Source: Euonymus europaeus
Lineage: Eukaryota > Streptophyta > Magnoliopsida > Celastrales > Celastraceae
DNA length: 64,000 bases
Direction: 5' to 3'
Assembly: GCA_963580455.1 (NCBI GenBank)
Contig: OY756961.1
Coordinates: 19,697,001 to 19,761,000 of the forward strand
Below are positions 45,589 through 56,780 of the stretch, piece after piece (within the stretch, counting starts at the first letter, position 1; each line of letters starts with the position of its first letter). A model generated the notes under the pieces. That model was not told the DNA's origin and searched no databases. It was given only the letters and a program-made list of their open reading frames with translations. A program made the position numbers and the translations under genes.

Positions 45589-46091
45589 TTTGCGCTTTCC
45601 AAAAAAAAACCATTGTGCTTTTCATAATTGGCTAGCTGTACTTGATTATCATGATAGGTTTTGATAATTGATAGCATTTTCTTAGCGTGAGTTATTTGTG
45701 ATGAAAGTTTGCTTTGCCTATATGTCACTTATATATTGCATACCCATGTGAGCCGCCTATTAAATTTCTTGAGTGTGCATTGATTATCATGGCATGGTGT
45801 GCTAGAACTTACTTTAGACCGGCTGAAGTCTAAGCTGAATGCTTGTTTGATGAATATGATGAATGCCTCTTACTTTCATTCCCACCACTTTAATTCTTCA
45901 TAAGTGCCATCATTTTAATTCTTCCTAAGTGCAATTAGCATGTTTGTAATGTGTTGTGCATGACATTGAGGTTGAGAAAATAGAAAGCCAACATAAGACC
46001 AAGGTGGTGGGAGAATGGGTGAAATAAGGGTGAGAAAAATCACGTACACAAGTATGGAGAAGTTAGAGTGGAGCAAGTAACAGTTGTGGGT

Positions 46092-46215
46092 AAAGTGTGA
46101 GCCATCTGCGGCTGCACAAAAAGCGGTAATTATTTCTGTAGCTGAACAGTACCAGTAAAGTGCGAGCCATCTGCGGCTGCACAAAAAGCGGTGATTATTT
46201 CCGTAGCTGAACAGT
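46092..46215. repeat. 65-bp tandem duplication with GCGAGCC/TGCGGC phrases
   Basis: Copies start at 46092 and 46157 and share GAGCCATCTGCGGCTGCACA and AGCTGAACAGT. They differ at a few bases. Confidence 0.9.
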
Positions 46216-46470
46216 GGAAAGGTTGTAAGCAAAACGCGACCTATGTGCGGCCGTGAGTATCGAGGACCTCGAAGAAGTTAAAAAGTCTGGTCTTACAGTA
46301 GACTGAAAAAAAAAAAAAAAAAAAACAAACCCGAGCTATGCGCGCCCCCTGCGACCCATCTGCGGCCGCACTCGTCTAGTTATAAAAGAGACAATATGCT
46401 TTAGGGTTTGATCTTTAAAGATCAGTTGCGCCGTTTCTCTCCAAATTAGGGTACAACAGAGGGATCTCGG

Positions 46471-46740
46471 GTGCAAGATGAGAGTGCAGAAGGTGTTAGG
46501 TCTCCAGGAGTCAATGCAGGTGCTATGAATGAGAAATTTGCAGCTTTGGAGGGAAAATTTGCTCAAGTTGGTTTGGAGGTTGAGAAAAATACTGCTCGGT
46601 TGGAGAATTTGGAGTCTGCTGTCGAGTCTTTTTACCTGAGTATGGATGCGAGGATGCATCAGATGCAGGAGTGTCAAGACCAGTTTGCTCGTAAGCAACA
46701 GGAGCTGATGGATATGATTAGGGATTGGATGTCTCCGTGA
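46471..46740 (+). CDS. Small coiled-coil ORF in the Athila 3' region
   Basis: 89 codons, starting MQDESAEGVRSPGV and followed by a heptad-like stretch (MNEKFAALEGKFAQVGLEVE, NTARLENLESAV) and a Gln/Met-rich end (HQMQECQDQFARKQQELMDM). Composition predicts a helical coiled coil. There is no signal peptide or membrane segment, so it is not a complete env-like protein. It may be the remaining end of a longer ORF. I do not recognise a function, and being in a non-coding part of an element it may not be expressed. Confidence 0.4.
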   Translation: MQDESAEGVRSPGVNAGAMNEKFAALEGKFAQVGLEVEKNTARLENLESAVESFYLSMDARMHQMQECQDQFARKQQELMDMIRDWMSP

Positions 46741-47354
46741 TGGTTTCTTGTGATGTTCGGGTTCTTACATTTTTTTGGGCATATTATGGTTGTTATTGGT
46801 GAATGTTGGTGGCCTATTTTGAGACTACTTTGGCATGTACTAACTTTTACATTTTGCTAATTGTGCTTGATTGCTACCTCGCTAGTCTGGGCCAGTTCTA
46901 AACCTAATTTCCATTAAGTTAACGTTAATTGTTATCTTCGTGGCCTATTTCAAAGTGCGATTGCATTCTTTTTGAGCTTACCCTGCCCTTTAATCTATTT
47001 CAGAGGTTTTTCTTATTATTCAGACGATAAGTGTTTAAGTTATAGTATGCAAGGTGGACAAGTAAGCTTATGGCTACATGCTATGAAATCAATTGAGTGT
47101 AAACACTACCTTAAACACAAGAGTGAATTCTTTTGATAACTAAATTTTGTGTGAATCAAGTGAGGTAGTATAATGAGGCATATAGGCTGAGGCAGAAGTG
47201 AACAAGTGCATGCTTCTGTAGATTATACTTGATGTGTCTATACTGTGTAGTGGTATGATAGTATGAGCTGCCAATAAAGTTGTTTTCGAGTAAGTCAAAA
47301 TATATTTTCAAATTTGTTTTCATGGAATGTTTGCTTGGGGACAAGCAATGTTTT

Positions 47355-47369
47355 AAGTTTGGGGGATTT
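47355..47369 (+). promoter_or_regulatory. Terminal polypurine tract of the Athila element
   Basis: AAGTTTGGGGGATTT lies directly before the 3' LTR. Confidence 0.8.
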
Positions 47370-48495
47370 TGGTGAGTGCAAAATTGCACTAATGTTATTA
47401 TGTTAAATACCCAATCTTTGTGAGGTTTATAGCACGAAATACTGCCCAAATGTGTGATTATTTGACAGGTATAGCTGGATGCTAGTTACTTGGGAAAGTT
47501 GATTCTGGGTGAAAAGTGAGCCGGGCGCGAGCGAGGTGCGAGCCAGGCGCGGCCGCGAGTTGCGGGATTTGCTGTAACAGGCCCAGCTGACGTGGCAATA
47601 GGGATGGTGTTTTCTTTAGGGTTAAAGACTAAACCCTAGGACGAAAATATTCATTCAGAAAATTCCAGAAAAGGCAGAAGACAACGGAGAGCAAGGAGGC
47701 AATTCCAAGAGTGGCAATTTCTTCTTTTCCCCATTGATTCGAACATTGGTTTAAAGTATTTGTTGATTTTCATTATGGATATGTGTAACTAATTCCTTAA
47801 TAGCTAGGATTTGGTACTTTCTTCTACCGAAACCTTTGTGCATGAATTTGATTCTTGATTAGACTGACTTAATTCATTATTCTCTGAATTAATTGAGATT
47901 TCCTATTGTTATGTATGCCTGATCAACATCATAATATTTAGGAACTGTTAGTTGAACATATACGGCTGACCATGACCCGGTGTTTGACAAAGTAACAATA
48001 ACTTGTTTTGCGATTCAGGTTAAAGGATAATGAACATAACTGATTGGGTGTGAATTAATATCCTAGGTTGTGCTATTGTCGATTTTCACGTGTTGATGCT
48101 TATTTTAGAATGTTCTTAGGAGAGACCAAACCGAGACATCTTAAATAAGAAAAGATCCTGAGCTGGACCAAAGTCAGGATTGTTGCTTAGGGAAATCTAA
48201 TTGATCGAGCTGGACCAAAGTCTTTCAATTGACGTAGTTAAACTCTTAATTTGTGTAATTGATAATTGATACATGTGCACAAGGTGGAGGTAGATGATTA
48301 AGCCAAATCCAAGTTAAATCTCATTAATTGTTGGAATCGTAATTTAATTTAATTTTGCACTATTGTTTGCTTTTTAATTGGTTTATGCAATAGTCCCTGT
48401 GGATTCGATCCCTTTCACTGTTACTGCTTTGCGACCGTACACTTGCGATTGGGTAAAACCTGTCGAGATTTATTGCGATTATAAATTGTCGACCA
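47370..48495 (+). repeat. 3' LTR of the Athila element
   Basis: 1126 bp, same length as 38837-39962 with ten substitutions noted by eye. Followed by GTAAT. Confidence 0.95.
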
Positions 48496-49327
48496 GTAAT
48501 TCACTAAGCTTAAAAGCAGCATGTTTTCATGTCGTAAATCTCAAGGAATCTCAATGGGGTTAATAGAAGTTATGAACCCATGCGTTGTTGCGACACTATT
48601 GAATTTTGTTAACTTTGGATGCAACAAAAGGTTATTAAATGTGTAATATATGATATTAAATTATGCAATAAAAATACTATAATAAAAGTTATATCATAAC
48701 TAAATTTTTTCTTCCACCTTTGAAGTAATTCTGTCAATCCTCAAAAAATAACAACATTGAGTAAATGCCAAGAAATAAAAGACATGATACATAGAGGGAC
48801 ACATATTTAATGAATCAAAAACAAGAAAGTTAGCCAACATCAGCCACACAAAAGCTAATGGTTAATATAACATCTGATCTTTCTGATCATTGAATGAAGA
48901 TAACATAGAAGTTTCTAAGGAATATTCTCTATGAGAGGCATTCTTCAAGAGACCTCCAAAGCAACAAATTGGAATTAGTTTAAAACAATTATATCAAGTC
49001 AAAGTTTGTGTCTTGATCCAGATTAGCTTGGTTCCAAGCTAAGTAATAGATAGGACTTATCTAAGTGCTTCTTACATTTAGTAGCTGCTAATTACTAATA
49101 GTTTTAAATCCAATCACAATATCGAAATTTATGCCAGAACTCATGTGATGCTCCCAGTCTCTAGATTATAATAAAGGTCATTACTATGTGGCTAAGGATC
49201 TTGTGAAATAGCACCTCTAAATTAGTACTCTAATATCAATAATATAGAATACCTATAAAGCATAACCAAGAAGAAGAAAAACATTAAACATCAAAAGAAA
49301 ATAATAGAAAAATTTATAGACAAATGT
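48496..49327. other. AT-rich spacer right of the Athila element
   Basis: It begins with the GTAAT target copy. No recognised gene or repeat. Confidence 0.6.
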
Positions 49328-49443
49328 ACTTCAGAATGCCCTACTGCACTGGCGATCACCCACAAAACCATTCAAAGCCACTAGCCTAGCCCACACAAAA
49401 AACACAAAACACAAAAACATCCCAAGCCCAAAAAAACTGCTGC
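49328..49443 (-). repeat. Partial 3' LTR of the old Ty3 element
   Basis: It matches 53978-54096 (CAGAATGCCCTACTGCAC, CACTAGCCTAG, CACAAAACACAAAAAC). The outer part, corresponding to 53819-53977, is missing, so the element is truncated at its left side. Confidence 0.75.
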
Positions 49444-50155
49444 TTTCCCTCCATCTTAGAGAACCTTGCCCACAAGGTAAAGGAAAGAATTTCTCAAATC
49501 ATACAGAAGCTCCCATGTCGCATTCTCTTCTCTTTGACCAGTCCACTGTATCAGCACTTCAGTCACTAATTGATTCTTATATTTTTTTCATCCTCTGTTG
49601 TAAAATCTTTGCAACTTCTAGCTTTAACACCCCATCTTTATCCATTGGAGGAAGGGTCTGGTAAGTTGATACGCCTGTTCCTACACATTACTTTAGCAAG
49701 GAGACATGGAACATCGGATGAATTGGGGTGTCCTTAGGCAATTTTAGCTTGTAGGCAATCAGTCCAATTCTCTGTAAAATCTCTTAAGGCCCATAGAACT
49801 TGGAAGAGAGCTTGTAAGTCTTCCAATGCGCAAGAGACATTTGTTTGTAGGGTTGAAATTTGAGATAAACCCAAATCTCCAAGCTTGAATCCCTTTTCTT
49901 TCCGATGTCAGTCTACATTCAACTTCATACGTTCCTGAGTTCTTAACAAATTCTCCTTGAGCTAACTCAACATTTCCCGCTGCTTCAAGAGTTTTGTTTA
50001 AACCCTTTCATTCTTTGTTAGATTTTGATCACCACTGGAGACGTCTGCAGACTCTTCATCAATATATGTTTGTAAGCTTCGGGGTGGATAATCATATAAG
50101 ACTTCAAATGGAGTCATTTTAGTAGAGGCATACACACTGGTATTATACCACCATT

Positions 50156-50846
50156 CTACAAGTACCAACGACATAGCTCAATTCTTTGAACGATCATTTG
50201 TGAAATATCTTCAATAGGTTTCCAAACTCTAATTGACCCATTTCTTCTGCCCTCCTGCTGAGGGTGATAAGAAGTAAAATGGGACAATTTCACCTCTTGT
50301 ACGCAAAACAACTCCCACCAAAAATTGCTTTTAAACACAGTATTGAGATTAGAGACAATAACTTTTGGCATGCCATGTAATTTAAAATATGTCACATAAA
50401 AAGATCCGTTATGTCCTCTACTGTGTGTGTGTGTGGCAAACTGGAATAAAATGAGAGTATTTGCTTAAACGATCAACCACCACAAAGGTTACGCTCTACC
50501 CCTTCGACTTTGGAAGACCTTCGATGAAGTCCATCGAAATACAAGGCCGCAAGCTGTCAGGGATTTGCAAAGCCGGTAGTAGGCCTCTTGGTTGTGAGTT
50601 TTCAACCTCCATTTTTTGGAAAATTGAACACTGTTCCACTAACTGTCTCACATCCTTCCTCATACCTTGCCAATAAAAATCTCGCTTCAATCGATGGAGG
50701 GTTTTATCTCCTCCCAAGTGCCATGTAATAGGGCTGTTATGCATATGCTGGAGGATCACCCCTTTAAGAGCAAATCCACTTCCAATATACAGCCGATCCT
50801 TGCAGTACAACAACCCATTCCTGCAAAAGAAATTCTCCAAAGTCAC
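50156..50846 (-). pseudogene. Integrase relic of the old Ty3 element
   Basis: Two minus-strand frames carry a zinc-binding-domain remnant (WHLGGDKTLHRLKRDFYWQG), the core start ISMDFIEGLPKSKG and, in another frame, GMPKVIVSNLNTVF and YHPQQEGR. Shifts lie between them and catalytic Asp positions are altered (VSN for VSD). Confidence 0.7.
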
Positions 50847-51646
50847 ATCTCCCTTTTCAACCTTTGCAATCGACTCGTGAACCTCCCCATCCTATTGATA
50901 ATATTTCTGTAACTCTTCTACCCATGTCAGAGTCACTACTGAAAGACTCGAGTACTTCATTACGGCGAGACAAAGTATCAGCCACTTTGTTGATACAACC
51001 CTGATAATATTCAATTTGAAACAATAACCCAGCAACTTTGCTAACCATTTTTGCTGGATTGGATTTCGCACCCGTTGCTCCAATAAAAAATTTAAACTTT
51101 GTTGGTCAGTGCGATGATGAAACTCTAACCCAAAAGGTAAGGATGCCATCACTGAATTGTTGTAACCAGTGAGAAAAGCTCTTTCTCATAAGTTGAATAA
51201 TGTAAAGCCTTCCCCTTAAGTGCTTGGCTACAAAATGATATCGGCCGACCACTTTGCATCAAAAGAGCCCCTATACCAGTTCCTGCTGCATCACATTCCA
51301 CCACAAGGTTTGGAAAAATATGGTAATGCCAAAACAGGTGGCGCGGAAATCGCCTCCTACAAGAAAAATATCTTTCTTAAGTAATTGTGCCAAAGGCCTT
51401 GAAATTTGGCCATATCCCCGAATAAACTTGCTATAGTACCTAGTTAAACCCAAAACCCCCATAACTCCTTCATTGTTTTGGGTAATGGCTAACTCATCAT
51501 TGCTACTATTTTTTTCGATCTATTCGTACCCCTACTGCCAACACTAAATGCCCCAAATACTCGACCTCCTCACTTCCAAAAGCACATTCTTTTAACTTGG
51601 CATAGAGTTGGTGTTGCCGTAGGACCTTCAATACCATTCATAGATA

Positions 51647-51916
51647 TCATAAGTGTTCCTCCATCCCTTCATAGTAAACCAATATATATCGAAAAATACC
51701 AATTTTTTTTCGGAGATACGATTTGAAAACCTCATTCATTAAACTTTGAAAAGTTGACGGTGCATTAGTTAACCCAAAAGACATCACTAAGCACTTGTAG
51801 TGGCTTTCATGGCCCCTAAAGACCACTTTTGGCACATCCTCTAGCTTAACACAAATTTGGTGGTATGCTGAGCATACGTCCAGCTTCAACAAAATGGTAG
51901 CCTCCATGTAATTCAT
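51647..51916 (-). pseudogene. Reverse transcriptase relic of the old Ty3 element
   Basis: One frame with ILLKLDVCSAYHQI, LVMSFGLTNAPSTFQSLMNE and a damaged catalytic motif (IFRYILVYY where relatives have an F/Y-x-D-D box). Truncated at both ends by stops. Confidence 0.75.
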
Positions 51917-52599
51917 CTAATAACTCATCAACAATGGGGATTGAGAACTTATCCTTCACAGTTTCTTTATTCAATGCGCAATGAAACCCCTATCAACTCA
52001 CATCCGCCAACTTCCATATGCTTTCCAAACTAACAATACTGGAGAAGAAAAAAGACTTTGACTTGGTTAGATCACACCCCTATCTGCAGTAACTCCCGTA
52101 TCGTCTTCTCAGTTTTCTCCTTTTGGTAATATGGGTACCGATAAAAACGAACACTAACTGGTTGGGCTCTCTCCTTAACAATAATTTGGCAAACATGAGA
52201 CCGAATATGTGGCAACCCCCGTGGCTCCTCAAACACTTATTCAAATTGGGCGAACAACTTTTAATCTCCTGGTCCACCTCTATCATATCTACAGCACATG
52301 TATTATGTATGAAGCATAAGACCGCCCCTTTATCTCCCTTTCGAACCAACTTATCATCACAGATCCCATTAATCACCACGTTATTCTGCGAAATCAGACC
52401 CTACAACTTGAGCACTTCCTTGTAGTGAACAAAACTCATGTATAATTTAGCAAAATTCCATTCAATTTTTCCCAAATTTGTAGCCACTAAATTCCCAATA
52501 CTATATCACAAACCACTAATGTCAAAGAATGAGCATCCACAGTGAAATGCTTCCCTCGAATCACTAAAGCTATATGCTCGACCACTCGAAAGCTACTGA

Positions 52600-53128
52600 T
52601 CAGCTCCCTATTAGCCACCCGCACTTGAATAATTTTTTCTTCACACACGGCACACCAGCTCTTTGAAGAATTGAAGGATTCACAAAATTATGCGTGCTTC
52701 CCGAATCCATAAATACAACTACATGCACCCCCGCCAACACCCCCTTTGATATGCATAGTTTGTGGGTGAACCGATCCCACCAAAGCATCGAACGAAATTG
52801 ATGGGTCTTCCACATTGGCCAATTGGGCAATATTCACTCCATCTAACTCCTGTGCTTCCTCCTCAACCTCATCAGATGAGTCAATCATTGAATGCATAAT
52901 TGTTTCCATCACATAAGGCTTAACATCCTTGCACTTATGCCCCAACTTCCATTTATCATCAAAATGATAACACAACCCTTTGTCTCGTCTTTCTTGTATT
53001 TTCTCCTCTAAAATCTTCCTTATAGGAATTCTAATTTTAGCCTCAAACTTAGACTTTGCTAAGCTATCAAAATTGGGCTTGCTATTGAAATCACTAGAGC
53101 TAAGATTTTGCCATGTATTAACCTTCAT
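52600..53128 (-). pseudogene. Gag C-terminus and protease relic of the old Ty3 element
   Basis: Two overlapping frames: gag with a defective zinc knuckle and an acidic linker (DSSDEVEEEAQELDG), then protease with MDSGSTHNFVN. A frameshift separates them near 52730. Confidence 0.75.
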
Positions 53129-53805
53129 CTACTCAAGCTTGCCCAACCCAAAAGCTTTTGTGACACTGAAGGGGTTAAACTGTTGTTCTCTTACTTGTAG
53201 CTCCTCCCAAAGCCTTTTGATAAAATAGTCCACAAGAAATCCTCTGTCAACCCCATTCAACGATTCGCTAGGGCATCAAACTTTGTCAAATACTCCTCCA
53301 TAGTCATTCTACCTTGCTAAAGTTTTGATAACAAACTTCGCGGCCTCTCGTATACTGAAGTTCCAAAGCGCACATCAATGTCCTGCCAAAAAGCTGTCCA
53401 TATCGACAATCCGCTTGCTCTGCGAATCCTCTCACTCCACTAGAAGGCATCTCCTCACAAATGCATCATCGCTAACCGAAGTCGGTGGTGCTGGGGTGTA
53501 TTACTGTAGTCAAAAAATTGGTTAGCTCGTAATAACCATTATGTTGCATCTTTCCCATTAAATTTAGGGAAAGTGAACTTCTCTATTGTGGCTGCACAGT
53601 TGGCCGTGTGCTTGGAAGCCTTATCCCGAAGTGATTAAAAACCCACCGACAACTCTTGTAACTGGCCTAAAATTTGCTCAAGGGCTTGAGCCTGCTAGTC
53701 ACTATGATATTCAGAAGCATGTTGGCATTGTGAGAGCGACTCCACAACCTCCATCAACTTGGTAATCTTATCAATAGTGCGTGTCTCCATGACCAAGATC
53801 GACAA

Positions 53806-53816
53806 CTTTGATACCA
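53806..53816 (-). promoter_or_regulatory. Primer-binding site of the old Ty3 element
   Basis: On the minus strand TGGTATCAAAG lies two bases after the 5' LTR end (TGTTACA). tRNA-Met-like. Confidence 0.65.
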
Positions 53817-53818
53817 AA

Positions 53819-54096
53819 TGTAACAAGCCAACAAAAATTTCCACTACTCAAAATATTACAGAACTGATCCAAAACAAGGAACTAAGGACTGTCATAATTA
53901 CAAAACAAGAAAGAACAGTCAAAGATGACTTCTTCAAAGGAACCATACCTCCACAGAGAAATATCTCACAATGGCAGACTTTAGAATGCCCTACTGCACC
54001 AGGAAATCACCCAAAAAAACCATCCAAAGTCACTAGCCTAGTCCATGCAAAGAACACAAAACACAAAAACAACCCAAGCCCAAAAGAACTGCTACA
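53819..54096 (-). repeat. 5' LTR (278 bp) of the old Ty3 element
   Basis: It begins TGTAACAAGCC and ends CTGCTACA. It has TG...CA ends and matches the partial copy at 49328-49443. Confidence 0.7.
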
Positions 54097-56640
54097 AAAA
54101 TTGAACAGATAGGTCAGTAGTTCCTTGACATCGAATCTTTTGTGGTTTGTTTGTTTGCTCATTTTGGCACTGATAGAGACTGATCTTGAGGAATCTTCAA
54201 GCTTGGTGAGTAGTTCCTCGACCTCAAAATTTGTTGTGGTTTGTTTGATTATAGATTTATGATACACATGCATGTGTTTTTGGAATTTTTTTGTAAGGTG
54301 TAATCTAATTCATCGATAATCCTTCCATAGCTACTTCAATGAGTGAGGAAGATATAAAAAACTTATCTGTTCATAAACTACAAAGAGGTGATTACTACTA
54401 TTATGGTAAATTATATGTGTGGTTTGTGATTTCGATGGCTGTGTTTGAGTGATCTTTATTATACTGTTGTGATGGGATTTGGTTAGAGATGGAGGGGACA
54501 CAGTAGGGAGAGAGAGAATGAGTTATCAGAGAATTCTACAATGATCCTACCCTCCTAGAGGTGAAGCATTGATATTCTTTCGTTACATTTTTATTTTATG
54601 ATTTCAATTTAGGCTTGGGTGATTCTTACTTTAGATTTTTAGTGTTAACCTTCTCTTGATTTCAAATTGTGCTAAAAGTGTTCATATCCCCAAAATTAAT
54701 CATAGCTTTTAACATTATGTATGTTGTCTTCAATACATTCTTTTTTCTTTCATTAATATTAAGCCACAACCTTTCCTTTTCATTTGACTCTCTCTTTGTT
54801 TAATCTTTTTATTTTTGATCTCATTTTTATGGTCAGATAATAATAAAATCTAAGGCTTGCGTTAAAATTTCATGGTAGATAAACACGTGAAATGGTTTTT
54901 ATTGTCACTATTTCACTCTAAATAAACCTTACAAACCTACAATGTGGACTGAGTCTTGGACTGGCTGGTATGTTAAACTCCTATAACTAACTGTAAGCTT
55001 TAACTGTTCTGTACAATAAATATATTGAGTCAATCAATGTTTTAGGTTTACATACTTTGGTGGGGCCATTTTATAAAAGACTTGTTGAAGATTTAGCATT
55101 TGCAACGACCTAGTTCATACAAAAAGGAGGATCCTTCATCAAATATTACATGGTCAGTGACAATTTAATTCCTTCTGCAATAGTTGCTATCAGAAATTAG
55201 TGCCATCTAGTTGGGTTTGTTTCCCCTACTATAGTTTTTAAATATTTTCTAATTAAATTCTTGTATAGTTGTCTATGCAAATTACAATCAACCACTTTTA
55301 TCCCATTCTTGAATCTAATTCAATCCAATGGCATATCATGTTTGAATATTTGTTGCTTTAATGTTAAAATGTCCCGTTCATGGATAAGATGTTGCCATTT
55401 GCCTAACTTTAACCACACATGAAAACAAATGAAGCAACCTAAAAGCTGGTAGAAGAGTCAAGTGAGCTCAAAACCTTGTAGACCTTGCAATGCTTGAATG
55501 CCTTTCCAACTTTGAAATTACAATTTAGAAGTTATGGCTCCCTTTCTTTTTCTGCACCTTTATTGAACTCTTCTAAGGAGAAAATTTGGTCTTTGTCTTG
55601 AAGACAAACACAAACATAAAGAAGATAAAAGGTCTTGTAAATCATATCGCTAGAAATTGTCCACCCTTTGTGCCTGCTAATAGAGAAGTGCAAAATGTCC
55701 TTCCATGATCACATGTGGAGTGATACCTTTGTCGGGTCAAAAATGCGTAAGCTTACTATTAAATAAAGATTAGTTAGTAGTCCAACCAAAATGTTAGTTG
55801 CTTTAAGCTATAAAATAAGTCCTCTTCCAACAATGTTTGCCTCTAAAGTTGATACATATAATGCTTTTAGTTGATGAAAGGAAACATAGTTAGGTGCTTG
55901 CTTGATCACCTTTTCCTTCCTTTTTGTGAAATATCTTTCTGCCTTTTGAACATGAATTTTACTTCCTCTTCTCCATGTAGGATTTTGTTGGTGTTTTGGT
56001 TCTTATCCTTGAGCATGCAAATCCGGAAGACTCCCATCCCCTATGAACTGTGAAAAGTCAATTCGCACACAATAACACCCTAGGCCCTGAAACATTGATG
56101 TTCAACCTTCTACAATAATTTGGTTTCTTAAATCGGGTTCTTTTATTTTTCTCTATTTTATTTATTGGATTTTCCCAAATAATTATTTCTATTGAACCAA
56201 GAAAAATCATCCTGCATAGAACAACACCCTAGACCCCCTAAAACATCAATGTTATTAATGGTAGAGGTTTAGTGCCTCATCAGGATGTGGCTATTTAGTG
56301 TTTTTTTAGTAACCTTTGCTTGTGTGTCATTTGGCATACACAAATTATAGTAAATTATTGGTCTAATGGCTCTTTCAGAGGCCTTTTAAATGCATGTGGT
56401 TTATAAGAGAATATGGATGATGATGTATAAATAAATAACTTAAATTGAAAAAATGGCATTCCATAGTCTGATGACTTGCGTTCTTTTAACAAATGAGTTT
56501 TCAAGTAATGCTCTCGAAAATTTAGAATGCAACTCAAGACATCAATACATGTATGTTGGCTCTAATTACACCTTTTTTTGGCAAGTACCTTGATATATTA
56601 TATTTATATGCCTAAATTTACTAGAAACTTGCTTTTAAAG
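54097..56640. other. AT-rich intergenic region
   Basis: No convincing gene on either strand. A diverged direct repeat of roughly 70 bp (GTAGTTCCT(T/C)GAC through GTGGTTTGTTTG) lies at about 54113-54150 and 54209-54250. The remainder is low-complexity spacer with short chance ORFs. Confidence 0.6.
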
Positions 56641-56780
56641 ATATGTTGGATTCCACAAAAGTTCTCTCTCATCTTGGGAGTTTCTCTCTCTTCGCGAGGT
56701 TTCCTCTTGTCTAGGTTTTCCTCCTTTTGCCGTCATCTTCCGCCAACAAGGGTTCTCTACTTAATTTCTTTTTCCCTCCT

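Larger units (their letters stand above)
45379..46470 (+). other. Post-pol non-coding region of the Athila element
   Basis: It starts with the Athila-typical phrase ACTTCATGGGAGGTAACCCA (45420-45439). It contains an internal polypurine tract (45573-45588), a 65-bp tandem duplication (46092-46215), an A run of about 21 (46305-46325) and further GC-rich CGCGACC/TGCGGCCG phrases. No env-like ORF remains. Confidence 0.75.
38837..48495 (+). mobile_element. Young Athila-type Ty3/gypsy LTR retrotransposon
   Basis: 9659 bp, with two 1126-bp LTRs, perfect 5-bp duplication GTAAT (38832-38836 and 48496-48500), a tRNA-Asp-type primer site, gag-protease then RT-RNaseH-integrase (Ty3 order) and a terminal purine tract. 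RT sequence such as [20 protein letters not shown] and [13 protein letters not shown] is typical of the Athila lineage. By eye the LTRs differ at ten sites, nine of them transitions. The long region after pol (45379-47369), where Athila relatives may carry an env-like ORF, has only an 89-codon ORF. The only break in pol is one TAG between gag-protease and RT. Confidence 0.93.
49328..54096 (-). mobile_element. Old degenerate Ty3/gypsy element with short LTRs
   Basis: Reading on the minus strand gives, from right to left: a 5' LTR (53819-54096), a tRNA-Met-like primer site, gag with a zinc-knuckle relic (about 52920-52980, CYHFDDKWKLGHKC, with the second cysteine lost), protease DSGSTHNF (about 52690), RT relics (51647-51916, LLKLDVCSAYHQI), RNase H pieces (about 50890-51460) and integrase pieces (50156-50846, FYWQGMRKDV and YHPQQEGR). 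RT comes before integrase, so it is Ty3/gypsy. Every domain is broken by stops and shifts, and the RT active site is degraded (ILVYY). It is not functional. Confidence 0.85.

Noticed and set aside
38837..48495. The Athila copy as the helper of the pol-less element
   Set aside because: Primer sites differ (TGGCGCCG... against TGGCGACTC...), and LTR sequences and lengths share nothing obvious.
49328..54096. A helper role of this Ty3 element for the 13-kb pol-less element
   Set aside because: All domains are broken and its primer site (tRNA-Met-like) differs from that of the pol-less element.
53759..54112. 117-codon plus-strand frame at the right end of the old Ty3 element
   Set aside because: It runs across the LTR and primer site of a minus-strand element; composition is that of the LTR.
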